Positions 23,901-34,682 of a stretch of 64,000 nt of DNA are shown here, piece after piece. The DNA lies in contig NW_023501063.1 of the NCBI RefSeq assembly GCF_014066305.1, positions 620,928 through 684,927 on the forward strand, written 5' to 3'. The stretch's first letter is position 1. The number at the start of each line of letters is the position of its first letter. The stretch comes from Letharia columbiana. Lineage: Eukaryota > Ascomycota > Lecanoromycetes > Lecanorales > Parmeliaceae. A program made the translations under genes and the position numbers. The notes under the pieces are model-generated. The model saw nothing but the letters and a program-made list of their open reading frames with translations. It ran no database searches and had not been told where the DNA came from.

Positions 23901-25189
23901 TTATTAAATACTCGCTTTAGCTCTAATAAGCTTATATATAAAAAAGACTAACTTCGTAATTTACTCTTTTATTAATTCTAATATACTTAGTTATTATAGT
24001 TGAGTTTATTATAATAATCGCTATAATTCTTAGATTTAAGATAATTAGCTTTATAGAACGCTTATATTTTTAATTCTTATAAGTAAATATTAAAATAGAT
24101 ATATAAGTCGTTAATAATAAGCTTTTAAGCATCGATCTTTTTATAAAGAAATTTAATTCAAAAGTTATATTCGTTATAGAGTCTATATCGTATAATCTAA
24201 TATTTACTCTTAGTCGTTTTATAGTACTCTTATAATTATAATTTTTCGAGAGATCTTATAAGTACTAGCTAATTAAGTCTCCTCTAATAATAAAAATATA
24301 ATTTTAAGAGAAAGATTTATTATTACTAGACGAAAGATATATTAAAGAAGAAAGAAGAAATAGACGAAAAGATAAAAAGTGAAATAAGAAGAATTAAGAT
24401 TATTTTATATATAGCTAGCTAATTTAAATTAATAAAGCGTTTAGAAAAACCTCGAATATTGTATTTTTAAACGAATTAAAATTATTCGAAGTTCTTTAAA
24501 TACGCTAAGACCTTATTTTTTAATATTTAAAAAAAATTCCTTAGGTCTATATTATTTAACGATTACTTTATATAAATTTAACTAGATATACTTCCCTTAT
24601 TAATATACGTATAGAAATCGCCTAAAGTTATTATACGTTATACGTAGATCTTACTATTATTATTAATAATTTTAATTAATATCGACTATATAATATCTTA
24701 TAAAGAAAACTATTAAAATCTATTTAATATTAATTTTAAGTTTAGTAACTACGACTTAAATGTAATTTAAAAGACTTCGATTAATTAAATCGTATTATTT
24801 TACTACTATCTCTTAATATAATATTCTTAAATATTAAATCTAAAATAATTATTTTATAGCGAAATACCTTTTTAGTAATTACTTTCTTATTTTTTAATTA
24901 ATCTTTATTAAAACGAAGCCCCTTAACGCTTTAATAGTATACTCGCGAAGAGAGTTATAGTATATCTAGAAAGTATAATATTATCGTTATTATTACTAAT
25001 ATAAGAATATTTTCTTCGCTTTATATCTAAAATATAAAATTATTAAATAACTTTATAATTCTATAACTAACTTCGTGGCGAATTTTAAGAGCACTCGAAA
25101 GAGTAATATTTAAAGTATTCGTAATCTTTATCGCGCTTTAAATAATTAAGAGATAAGTCTACTAGATTCTTATAAAAAAATTACTTTAT

Positions 25190-25310
25190 TTACTTACTCG
25201 CTTATAGTATCTACTTACTTACTTACTTATAATATTTACTTACTTACTTACTTACTTACCTTACTTATTTATAATACTTATAATACTTACTTACTTACTT
25301 ACTTATATTA
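25190..25310. repeat. (ACTT)n microsatellite
   Basis: Runs of TTACTTAC units, interrupted by TATAATATT and CCTTAC, occur within the MULE interior. Confidence 0.8.
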
Positions 25311-26662
25311 TTATAGCGATATTTTAAACTCTAATCTAGCTTAATATCGAGCTACTACTCTTTAAGATTTATAGTTTAATTTTAATTATAAATAAAAAAA
25401 AATATAGGCCTCGAAAAGAAGAATTATATCATTAAGTAATATATTCTAATAAATGATTTTTTAAATTACGTAAGCTAATTTCTTCGAGATCGTTTTTCTA
25501 CGATACTTAATAACATATATACTATAAGAAGAAATATATATTACTTCGATAGTATCGAGCTTTTTTATAAACTAATAACTATATTTTTCACTAGACTATA
25601 AAGTCTAAAAACTTTTATACTTTATCGAATACTATTTAACTATTTAACTTATAAATAGAAATTTAATCTCTTAGTCTATTTATACTCTATCTTAATAACT
25701 AATAAAGCTCTTATATATATTAAGTAACTAATAGAGCTCTTATACATATATATTATAACTATATTTTATACTTTTAAAATATAGAAACGACTATATCTAT
25801 AAGTTAATGGCATCTTATATTTTTATACTTTAAGAAATAATAACTTATATTTTTATATTCTAAGTAGTAATAACTTATAAATTTATATTCTATTTTTTTA
25901 ATAAGAGATATAAAAATATAAGATAGAGTATAAATTTATAAGAATTATATAGTTTAAGATATAAATTTATAATTTACTCTTTTATAGTATAATATTATAG
26001 ATATATTATATCGTAGTATATCTTATTAAGATTTCATATTATATTAGATATGAAATTATATAAATCTTAATAACTTATATTATATTAGAGTATAGTATAA
26101 TAGATTAATATTCTATATTATATTATATCTTTTCGACTAGTAATTAAATTATACTTTTATATTAAAAATTAAAATATAATTCGATAATTTATTAAACTTA
26201 CTATAGTAATCTATTTAAATAGTTTACTTATATATTATAGATATAGATTAAGAAGTTAAATTTAATTTAATATTAGTAATAGCTCTTACGAAGATCTTAT
26301 TTCGATTTAAATAGAGATATCTAGCTATTATAGCATTAGTAACTTAGCTAAAAAGTCTAATTTCGAAGATATTTACGCTCGATAGTTAGATACCTCTAAT
26401 TAAATCTAAATAAAGATCGTCGTAGAGCCTTCGTAAAGGCTATTATTAATACTTACTCGACTTTCATCTAATATATTTAAGCTAATAGATTATCTATTAA
26501 ATACGATTAAAGATATTTTCTTTTTTATAATCGAATAACCTAGATCGCGAATTTTCTCCTTTACGATTTTTATTATAAATAATAAATTATTAAATTATAC
26601 TCTAAGTAATTAGAGATATAATTCGATAAGAATTTATAGTTTCGAGGTATAAATTAGTAATT

Positions 26663-27992
26663 AGCTCTATGGAGGGATCATAACGAATAAATTGCTCGAA
26701 GATATTCTTCTCGAAAAGACTCGAATGATTAGACTAACGAGAAGATACTAACTTCTAAATACTTTAAATGATCGAGAAATATGGGTAACAGTCTCAATGG
26801 CGAGTGAATGAAGGGCCATACTACCCGAAAAGTCTTGCAATGAAAAAAGTCAAGAACAAACCTTTTGGTATCTGTAGGGGTCGAGGGAGACATTTGAGAT
26901 AAGTGATCTCCTAGTGCTCCTATGTATACACAGCCGATGGGCGTTCTCTCTGACCGAGGACAACCGTACCAGTCAAGTCAGGTTGGGTTGTCGTCCCTTT
27001 TTCAGAGGAAGAACATACTTTTTTTGGTTTAGGTACTCCTTGCCCAGCAGGCATTGACATGTATGACTACTGCTCGCCTCGATGGCGTCAGACCGCATCA
27101 AAAACAAGTATCAAGTCAATCGCTGGATAAAGTAGGTAGTTCTCATCATTATCAGATTAACTCTTTTAGGCCTAGCGTAGCAACTCCAGAACAAAGATTA
27201 TTCAGGCGATATCACAAAAAAATCAATCTAGGGCAGTGGATATTGATAACTTAGATTGGCATTAGTTGGGACGCCATTCGTTCCACCCATCTTGCTCGAT
27301 GTTCAAAATCTTCACTTTGCTGGCCATGGCTAAGTGGCTTTGCGACGACAACGCCACGAATGGCGGGAGGCGTACCCTGGTGGAAGGCTGTCGTAATCAC
27401 AGTTGGGCAATCGTTGAGAGTCCCTTTGGTCTTGTCCGCCATGGGTGCTTAAGCAAACGGCAACAAAAGGTTCCATTCTCTTTGCAAATGGCGTTTCTGT
27501 ATGCCAACAGCTACCCATCTCCGCTTGACTAGTTCTGGCTATCACAAGGTAGAATTCACGCGCCCGGATGATATCCTGGGAGTTCAGCATGCCTATCTAC
27601 TCTACTTGTTCGCAATAGCTGTTATTGACAACAGCATGGAAGGTTCGTCACTCCTTCTTTTAAACTGTCCAGATCTGGATCTTCTGGGCTCAGACCTTTA
27701 TCGGCGCAACATGCCACTTTGAGGACCTCCAGAGACTCACGTTCTCCACCCGTGCTCTCCGCCTAGCAATTAGTGTCTGCCATCTTAGTCGTTCAAGAGA
27801 AAGCCTACAGCATAAAAACTCGCCATGGCTACATTTGTGACACATCAAATGTTTAATTGAGAACGCCCTGTCAAAGCAACGGCTTCGATCGCAGATGACA
27901 AAATTATATAGAGGACGTCTTATCCTACAGATTATCCTACATTTTAGAACGCCCGCAACGCTAAGGCGTCACTTACATTTGCCTTCGCAGTC
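26663..27992. other. Start of the gene island, no supported gene
   Basis: Composition changes sharply to normal at 26663. Several short frames exist at 27054-27722 on both strands. The best is a minus-strand ATG frame at 27251-27442 (63 codons, product ending RWVERMASQLMPI) with balanced codon use, but it has no recognisable family. No intron pattern joins these frames. The region just before 27993 presumably holds the promoter of the next gene. Confidence 0.4.
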
Positions 27993-28991
27993 ATGAGTAT
28001 CTTTGCCATCGTCGTTTTCTTTGCTGCTATAGCTAGCCCCGCTCTGGCACAGTCGAGTTCTAGCTTTACTTCCAGTGTTTTCTCTTCCAGCGCTGCGTCA
28101 AGCACTTCCGGAGCTTCTTCGATTGGATTTTCCAGCCCATCTGGAAGCAGCCTTTCCTCTTCTACAGCATCGTCCTTCCTTGCATCAATAATAGCATCAA
28201 AGAGCAGTTACGGTAAGTTTCTAGGTCTTTGAGGTACAAGATCGTTCTTGCTTACTCTGCACCCCTTATTAGTAGCGAAATCCTCCCCAACCAGCACTAG
28301 CGCGGTCGTAGCATTCGCCTCATCTCTCACAATTTCTTCTTTGGCTCCCGCTATCTCCGCCTCGGCTTCCATGACCTCGGTCTCATCCAGTGCGAACACC
28401 GTCACCACAGTCTCGAGCTCCCTGGTACCTACTAGCTCGAGTCCCAGCGCTGCAAAAAGCACCACCCAGGCAACAACAGCTAAAACGCAGGTATTGGTTG
28501 CCGCGTCATCCGCCTCATCTTTCTGCAAGTTCCCTCCATCCAGCTCGACTAAGTCTACCACTACTAAGACCTTTGCCAACCCTTCAGCCTCCACCAATTC
28601 CAACACTTCGAACCCTAGCGCGGTCGAGCACACGTCTAATCCAACAACAACTAACATGAAGAAAACCACTACTCCAACATCCAGCAAGAAAAACACGTTA
28701 CAGACCACCAAAACGAAAAAAACCTCTACCAAGCCTACCACCACACCCCATAAGACTACGCTTTTCAAGACTACAGCAAAAGCAAAGCAGACCACGGCTC
28801 CTTCCCCACAACATACTTCTTCTACAGCGAAAGCTTCCGCCAAGACCTGCGCCAACCTAAGAGCAAAGTATAAAAGTATCGAGAAAGAGATCGCATCTCT
28901 CACAAAACAGAAGATTTCGATTCCCGCGTTTTTGGCCGGATATCAAACTGCTGCTGAAGCGGCGTTGACGGCGGCGGGATGTTCCACGTAA
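27993..28991 (+). CDS. Ser/Thr-rich secreted protein
   Basis: Two exons (27993-28212 and 28276-28991) separated by a 63-nt intron with a GTAAGT donor and a TAG acceptor (an alternative in-frame acceptor lies 3 nt earlier) give 311 residues. Residues 1-20 form a clear signal peptide ending ASPALAQ. Residues 21 to about 255 are mostly Ser, Thr, Ala and Lys, with runs such as KTTTPTSSKK, a likely O-glycosylated stalk. The last 50 residues differ: a charged, helical segment (CANLRAKYKSIEKEIASL) between two Cys. No GPI signal is evident. It resembles low-complexity cell-wall or secreted fungal proteins. The minus-strand frame over the same bases is a shadow. Confidence 0.75.
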
Positions 28992-30035
28992 ATCGGGTCT
29001 TTAATCTGTTAGTCTAGGTTATATAAGATAATGTTCAATGTCAAATGTGCGCCAGGAAAGCATGTGCTCTATCCATGGACTTTTTCTTACCCCTGCGGCA
29101 GAAGAGCCCAAGCTGAGAACTTCATGGCACGACCTGACTGAACGGTACAGGCAAGGTCAACCCTAACTCATGTATTTTTCAACTTACATCTCGTAGCCTA
29201 CTAGAGATTATGAGCACGCATACGAAGAAGCATGTTGGAATTCCTCTGCCATACTAGCCGATGCAATGTACTGAAGCAGACTCGTGCTCACTGAGTCTCT
29301 GTAGGGTGCAACTCAGTTCCCTGTGGCAGTAGGGGCCAAGCGAGATGTTTTCGGGGCGCAACGGCTCAACGCAACGCAATCACCATCTTCAGAATAATAG
29401 TGGTAGATCATCCATTAACCTAATCCTAATCCTACATGGTGCTCTGTAAATTCTGAATGCCTCTTACCAGTACATGAATATGAGATCTCCCAATTATCCT
29501 AAGTCCTCAGAAACTTTCATTGAGAGGTTAGACGCCTGAGTCGAGTACTCTTGTTTCAATTTAAGGGTCCCGACTACAAGAGACACCACCTTCGAGGTGA
29601 CAGGCCGTCTTTATATTGCGCTTTATATTTGCGCCTAGAAGACGTTCCAGGATGTATCCCCTTCACTATCTGTCTCTTAATGTACCGGCATACCCTCGTA
29701 GACCTCTCTCTCGTCCTCTCAGGTGTCACAAACAAAAGTTCCTGCTTAATAGGGGTCGTGAAAAAATATCGATGTCCTCCCACCTCAACAATACGCAACG
29801 CTACGGAGCCAGACATCACGCCCTAAGCATTGACGCTAGTGTCACCGTTGGGCCTTGGCGGGTAGGTTTCCGTGGCCAGTCCCGATGGCATAGTTCAAGA
29901 GGCCGAATACAAGCTCTATACAGCTTGCGCCTATTCCGCTATGTATTTCGGAACCGTGACAGCCGGACTTAATGCAGCTGCCTAGGTGACTGGTTCCGAT
30001 CTGGCTTGCTTGCTATGTATCAGGCTACGGGCAAC
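28992..30035. other. Intergenic, possible gene relic
   Basis: No gene is supported. At about 29867-29985 the plus strand reads a protein-like stretch (VSVASPDGIVQEAEYKLYT, then ACAYSAMYFGTVTAGLNAAA and a stop), directly after GGGTAG, which could be a splice acceptor. I found no start or upstream exon. Confidence 0.35.
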
Positions 30036-30450
30036 CACGACCGAATCATACCCTACACCAATCACACCCAAATATGGGGTATGATTCGGTAATTTGCCAT
30101 TGCTTGGGGTATGATTTGGTAAGTTGTTAAGTGGCCTCAAACTACGAAGGAGATAATCCGCGATCTGGCTTATTCGATCATAAAATAAGGAGTTTCTCCG
30201 ACCGCATTTGATGAGAATTCTATCAGCTTAAAAACATCAGACGAAAGCCGAGTGGGCAATTTCAGCCCGGGTATCCGCACTTCACGCTTAGACACCCCTA
30301 TTCGGGTCCCGTAGGCCCCGTAGGGCCCCGTGGGTCCCCGAAGGAATAATCTACTACGCTGCGCAACGGGGTGTAGCTTCGAGGTCAAACCCCGCCCCGA
30401 CCCGGCCTCGAAACCCGCCCGTTCGCAGCGTAATACCACCTTATCAATAA
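30036..30450. repeat. Repeat B, unmutated partial copy
   Basis: ACCGAATCATACCCTACACC and the GGGGTATGATTCGG complement about 40 bp later are the same inverted motif as at the ends of repeat B. Downstream, CGCGATCTGGCTTATTCGATC matches the RIP-altered CGCGATCTAGTCTATCTAATT at about 36990. Homology is clear to about 30290. The following GC-rich part (CCCGTAGGCCCCGTAGGGCC and onward) aligns only loosely. It has normal GC content, so this copy was not mutated, perhaps because it is short or truncated. Confidence 0.75.
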
Positions 30451-30909
30451 TAGTCGACGATAAGTCTACCGCTTCTCAAAAAATAGTTTATTTTAGATGA
30501 CTTAGTTATTTATATGGAGCTATCTTACCTTATTAAACCCTCTCTATGGTATTTTTTCAATCTACCCCATAGATTACCATTACCCCTATTTGGGTAATTT
30601 GTGTGGGGTTGGTTGTATTGGGTTGTTTAGATCCTACTTTGATTTTCATCAGGCTACTGCTGTAATCACTTATCGGAAGAGATCTCGCATGGTGTATCAA
30701 GCTTACGAACGTTTGTTTGCTAAACGACCGTCTAGTTTTCGTCGATAAACCAGTCAAAGAACATCATCACTCTCCCCTTTTCTAATATCTTCAGCATTGC
30801 GAAGTCTATCTCCTTCTACAGCGGCTGTCATTATTTGAAGAAGAGTACCACAGGTCCTCAGACTTTGGGACCTCTGTTCTCTCGAAAATCAAAGTTCTTT
30901 TGATAGACG
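30451..30909. other. Intergenic upstream of the RNase III-like gene
   Basis: No gene is supported. The first part (to about 30560) is AT-richer. A TTTGGGTAATTTGTGTGGGG segment near 30580 resembles the GGGTATGATT motifs of repeat B only weakly. Confidence 0.4.
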
Positions 30910-31468
30910 ATGGCTTCTGATCGATTTCATGGCATAGACGGTAAAACCCAGACTGAATTACTTACAATTGAGAGCTGCATTTCCCGTACATTCAAGAACC
31001 CTGTGCTTCTATTGGAGGCGCTCCAATTCCCCAGATCGATTGTGGGATGGCATGGCTCTGATGACAACACGGGTTTACAAGTGGTCGGTAGCAACGCTAT
31101 CAGCCTTGCACGTGCCGCTGTCGAGTACAACTACACCGGTCTAGCTAATTCTCGTGGTATATACTACTCAAGCTATATGACATCACAAAATCACTGACGT
31201 CATACAAGTATCGAACGAAACCCATAACACCATGTGGCTGGAAGACAGCGTGTCTGTGTGTGGGAGGAAAATAGGATGGTTGGACATGATCGAAAGAAGC
31301 GGTTACGGAGGTGACCAAAATGAAGCTACCGCCATTCTTCGGCTCACTATCAAAGCGCTTATGGGAGCTGTGTACATAGATGGTGGCATGGAAGCTGTTG
31401 TTGTAGTTCTGGATGAGTATGATGACCATCTGATCAGGGCTAGTTTGGGCCGTGAAGGTGGAGGATGA
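30910..31468 (+). CDS. Small RNase III-like protein, probably inactive
   Basis: Exons 30910-31156 and 31209-31468 join across a 52-nt intron (GTATAT donor, CTGAC branch site at 31192-31196, CAAG acceptor) to give 168 residues. The fold signature runs from FKNPVLLLEALQFP (helix with the YTFxxPxLLLEAL pattern) through VVGSNAISLARAAV to the C-terminal TIKALMGAVYIDGGMEAVV. Active RNase III has an ERLEFLGDxVL-type motif and ExxxGAxxxD. Here the first Asp position is Asn (GSNAI) and the second motif starts with Lys (KALMGAVYID). Only the last Asp remains, so cleavage activity is unlikely. No double-stranded RNA-binding domain is present. It may be a dimerising decoy or structural partner, or a decaying paralogue. 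Confidence 0.7.
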
Positions 31469-32074
31469 AAATGCTCAGGTGCTGATGGCTACTCCTCAAT
31501 CATTGCCCGAAGCACGATGATAGGACTTCATAGTAATAACCACTTATCGCGAGCTTTCATTACCAAACAAAGGTCGCGACAAGAGACAGACGTCCCAGCT
31601 TGGACAACAGGACAGCCAGAGTTACCGAGTATCGTCGCAAAGTGGCTTTGGTTGTAACCGTGTCGCCTTTCTTTGTGCTTCTGATCCCGATCGCGCTCGC
31701 GAAGCCAAAGTGTCCGATCCGAGCTCTTTCAAATTAACAACAATACTAAGCAACAATATCAAGCAACAACAAAGGCGTAGCCTTTTATGGTTAGACCAAC
31801 GTGCAATGGGAAAGGCACAGGCATGTGGCTCCAGATTGAATCACTGCCTTCTTCTTTGCTGCTGAAGAAAGAAAACATGAGCCTGACCAAGGCTCAAAGA
31901 ACTGGTTAGGATACGTCGTTCAGTCCATAAATTGATGCATTCTCTCTCCTACTGATCTGCCAGAAACTCACATTCGATTCCATACCACTCATTCATTTAA
32001 GCTGGCCTTCCTTGTGCAATTATTTCTACTTCTCGCCTCTACTTCTCACTAACCTTACGGGAACCACCGACATC
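31469..32074. other. Intergenic between RNase III-like and LysM genes
   Basis: No gene is supported. A short imprecise repeat (CAACAATA / AAGCAACAA) occurs at 31738-31770. The last 100 bp likely hold the promoter and leader of the LysM gene. Confidence 0.4.
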
Positions 32075-32950
32075 ATGCGTAGCTCATCAGGAATGAGTAC
32101 CATTTTTCAAACATACATATTCTTCGCCCTTTCAATCACATCCGAGGTTCAAGGGTTTAGGAACGACCAGGCCGCAATCACCCCGCCTCCAGCCGTAGCT
32201 ACCCTAGTGGCTAGAGATCAGGTTGTCCTTGGAGCATGTGGACCATTTGACCATTGGATTACAGTGGCCGCCGGTGCTAGCTGCGAGAGCGTAGCATCAG
32301 ACAACGAAATTACCATGGACGAATTCCTATTAATGAACCCGAATATCTCTCCAAGCTGTGACAACCTGATCGCAGGTAATCAGTACTGCATTGGTACGGG
32401 TCCTGCCTCGCCACCTTCCTCAACGATACCTTCATCCACGTCTGTAAGTCTTCGTTTTCAATGATCACGATAAGTGCCTTCGGTATCTGTGTCTCCAAAC
32501 CAAGCAATAGGCTAACAACATACTTCTTATGCACAGACACCTCCTCCTCCGCCAAGCACTAGCGCTGGCCCTACTCCTACTCCCACTACCACTCCACCTT
32601 CTTCACCAATTGTAAGTGTTCTCTCTCTCTATTGCAAGTCCAGAACAACTTTCAGATGCAGTGATATGCGGTTTTTGTTTCATGCGAACAACATGCTGAC
32701 AGAGAATTTTTCACCCCAGGTCTGGAACCATGTCTGCACCACCACCCCATCAACCTGCTTCAGTGGAGCTACCGGTACCGACAAAGTTGCTTATGCAACG
32801 GGTTGTTGTAATGGCTGTGGCCCGGGGGGTACTTGCATACTTGATGGCCCTGCTAATGGCCCAATGGCGTGGGAGTGCGAATGTGGAGGGTCCATGCGCA
32901 ATCGGCGAGATTTCAACGGCTTGGTTGCGAATAACACCTGGGTAGGGTAG
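32075..32950 (+). CDS. Secreted LysM protein with Cys-rich C-terminal module
   Basis: Three exons (32075-32443, 32537-32611, 32720-32950) are joined by introns of 93 and 108 nt, both with GTAAGT donors, GCTAACA/GCTGACA branch sites and CAG acceptors, all in phase 0. They give 224 residues. The N-terminus is a signal peptide (residues 1 to about 27; a second Met at 7 is an alternative start). Residues 55-106 are one LysM domain (WITVAAGASCESVAS ... LLMNPNISPSC ... GNQYCIG), the chitin/peptidoglycan-binding fold used by fungal chitin-masking effectors. A Pro/Thr/Ser linker follows to about 148. Residues 149-224 hold eight Cys (including TGCCNGCGPGGTC and WECECGG). I do not recognise this tail as a named domain. 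Confidence 0.85.
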
Positions 32951-33271
32951 AAGTTTCAGCGTTGGTGAGATGGAAGCAGGGTATCTTTGCGTAGATGAAA
33001 TTTGTCCTGAGTGCGAGTCTTATACTTCTTGTGACTGTTGGTAGTCTTTCGTCATGGTCAAATTGTAGACCATCACGCCTCTTTCCCGCACAGAACACAT
33101 TCCATTGCCTGCGTGCTAATGTGTAAAGTCTGTCCCATCTAGCATCTGGGATTCCACCGTCTCAATGCATTTTAGATCTTCGTATAAAAAATTCTACATC
33201 TACCCTTTTCGTACAAGAGATCAGGAACCGTTGCAGTAGCCGTGATTTCATCAGCTCGTATGAGATATCTA
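32951..33271. other. Region between convergent genes
   Basis: This is the shared 3' region of the LysM gene (plus) and the secreted protein gene (minus). No further gene is supported. Confidence 0.5.
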
Positions 33272-33874
33272 TCACGCGGACTCAACGCCTCCGTCAACCA
33301 GTCCCCCACTGGTGACCACCGTCTGATTCGACACCTTGAATTCCAGTGAAGACTGAGGCCTTCCAACAGCCACATAGAATGTCTCCTCCTCCGCAATTCC
33401 ATGGACGCCACCCCATTCCAGTAGCGGGTATCTCCCAGAAGGATCTGGTTTACCGACACAGTTATCCATAATCAATTTCGCAATTCGTGCAACATCAGCA
33501 AATCTAAACACAGCCGTGTCGCGATCGTTTTCGCAGTTGACCACAATTCTGCATTCCGACTCATGGCTCAGCTGCCAGCCCACCGGGACCTCTTTGGCCA
33601 TTGCTCTGGGATTCTTGCTGAAGCGAAAGCGTGTTGTGAAGTCTGGTGTGCGGACAAGGACTGCGAGGGCATCTTGGCACCCTTTCAGATTGGTCGGACG
33701 AATTCCGGGGGTGTCTTGGCCATCTGGAATGTAGCAGTGGGGTACGATAACATTCGTAGTCGAGTTGAAAATCACTGGCACATTTTGATCATTCGGAGCC
33801 GTGGGAGATGCATTGAAAGGAGGCGGGAGTAGGAGCAAGAGAGACATGATGACGGGGCGAAGTGGAAAGCACAT
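33272..33874 (-). CDS. Small secreted Cys-containing protein
   Basis: A single exon of 200 residues begins at the ATG at 33874 (the frame extends 9 bp further upstream only with a GTG). The N-terminal region MCFPLRPVIMSLLLLLPPP acts as a signal peptide; a start at the second Met (residue 10) gives an even more typical one. The mature part has Cys at PHC, GCQDAL, SEC, VNC and DNC, with an order (C-x-D-A-L ... VPVGWQLSHESECRIVV ... ARIAKLIMDNC) that resembles a common uncharacterised family of secreted proteins in ascomycetes. No enzymatic motif is visible. It ends convergently with the LysM gene 322 bp away, so the two may form part of a secreted-protein cluster. Confidence 0.7.
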   Translation of the reverse strand: MCFPLRPVIMSLLLLLPPPFNASPTAPNDQNVPVIFNSTTNVIVPHCYIPDGQDTPGIRPTNLKGCQDALAVLVRTPDFTTRFRFSKNPRAMAKEVPVGWQLSHESECRIVVNCENDRDTAVFRFADVARIAKLIMDNCVGKPDPSGRYPLLEWGGVHGIAEEETFYVAVGRPQSSLEFKVSNQTVVTSGGLVDGGVESA

Positions 33875-34682
33875 TGAAGTCACACTTTTCAGAGCTCCTG
33901 TCGTTATTGTAAGTCAGAATTCTGACTGCAGATGCCAGTCTTCAGGTAAGGTGCTTTGAGTTGAGATTTAATGCGAAATAGTTGAACTCATTCAGCATAC
34001 CCGTGCTAGTCGCGTACTCGGACCGCGCATAAGGCGCGTTTTCTCTGCGACTTGCGTTCACTACTAGTAGATAGCAAATGAGGATTCGTCGCTTCTCGCA
34101 TCAAGAAGTGGAGTCATCTTGCTAGCTGCTGTCACGGATGACCGGACCCTATCCCGTTCAGAGTCCCCAACCTCAGAAGGTGCAAAGTACCAAAATCGCC
34201 GACCCGATACCCCAAAATTCGCGCCTATATAACCCAGCCTAATCTACCCAGGTGAGTCGCGATTTTGATCAGCTTTGCAGCTCTAAAGCTTATAGGGAAT
34301 AAGCTCGCAACCTCCAAGCAGTCCTCCAAGAAAAGTGGCTTGATAGTTCAATGGTGAGACCCTGCGCCGTAGGTCGTTGCTCATACTATGGCGGTCCGAC
34401 TTCTAGTCCCAAGTAAAGCACGTAATTGGGTTGTTGCAGCGCGTTAAGAAAGCTATCAATCAGGCGTGAAGTACCGACGGGCAGGCCGGAGAATTAGGGC
34501 GCCCTGTCACGTACGGCGAGTGCTGAGCAACCTGGAGTTGAGCTGTTGTGGGATACAAAAGAGCCCTTTTTTAGACAACAGGGCTTCATTTGCGCTGAGC
34601 ATTATCAGTAACAGGTTCTTGCATCGAACTGCTGGAACAGACGGCAAAATTCTCTGACTCTACGGCGGCAGACGTACGGCCA
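33875..34682. other. Intergenic, no supported gene
   Basis: Normal composition. A plus-strand 63-codon frame at 34466-34657 has no recognisable product. A tRNA-like stretch at 34337-34415 did not fold convincingly and is recorded under rejected items. Confidence 0.45.

Larger units (their letters stand above)
19927..26142 (-). mobile_element. Mutator-like (MULE) DNA transposon (RIP-degraded)
   Basis: The ends are inverted (ACTAGTCGAAAAGATATAA at the left, its complement at the right). The inversion continues for several hundred bases: 20590-20760 pairs with 25805-25985. An 8-of-9 matching target duplication (ATTAAATTT / ATTAAATTA) fits the 9 bp typical of Mutator. The minus strand at 23468-23512 translates as SNRVKNLIPTIYKNF, followed by a Lys-rich segment and a Phe/Trp-like position. 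This resembles the SDR-x-(K/A)-L-x-x-A-(V/I) to HLxxNFKK region of MULE transposases. Stops and indels interrupt it. A 550-bp fold-back element lies inside the left end. Confidence 0.72.
19863..26662. repeat. Repeat B copy split by a Mutator-like transposon
   Basis: The left inverted end of repeat B (AATTATCGAATTATATCTCG) begins at 19863 and stops at about 19926. The rest resumes at about 26143 and runs to the right end (ATAAATTAGTAATT) at 26662. Aligning to the copy at 3777 shows the break falls inside the second ATACCCC-type motif. The 6.2 kb between the two parts is the transposon at 19927-26142. Confidence 0.7.

Noticed and set aside
25190..25310. Regular ACTT units considered as a CRISPR-like or satellite array
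   Set aside because: No spacers or longer unit; a plain microsatellite in a fungal transposon.
28208..28903. 231-codon minus-strand frame
   Set aside because: Antisense shadow of the Ser/Thr-rich gene. The plus-strand reading has a signal peptide and a clean intron.
29551..29972. Short frames on both strands between the Ser/Thr-rich gene and repeat B
   Set aside because: No start, splice or domain evidence; frames contradict each other. Only a small relic at about 29867-29985 is noted.
34337..34415. tRNA-like sequence with a good A box (TAGTTCAATGG) and a B-box-like GGTCCGACTTC
   Set aside because: The acceptor stem pairs only partly, the T stem and anticodon stem do not form, and the length does not fit a standard tRNA or simple intron. 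At best a decayed tRNA or a chance match.
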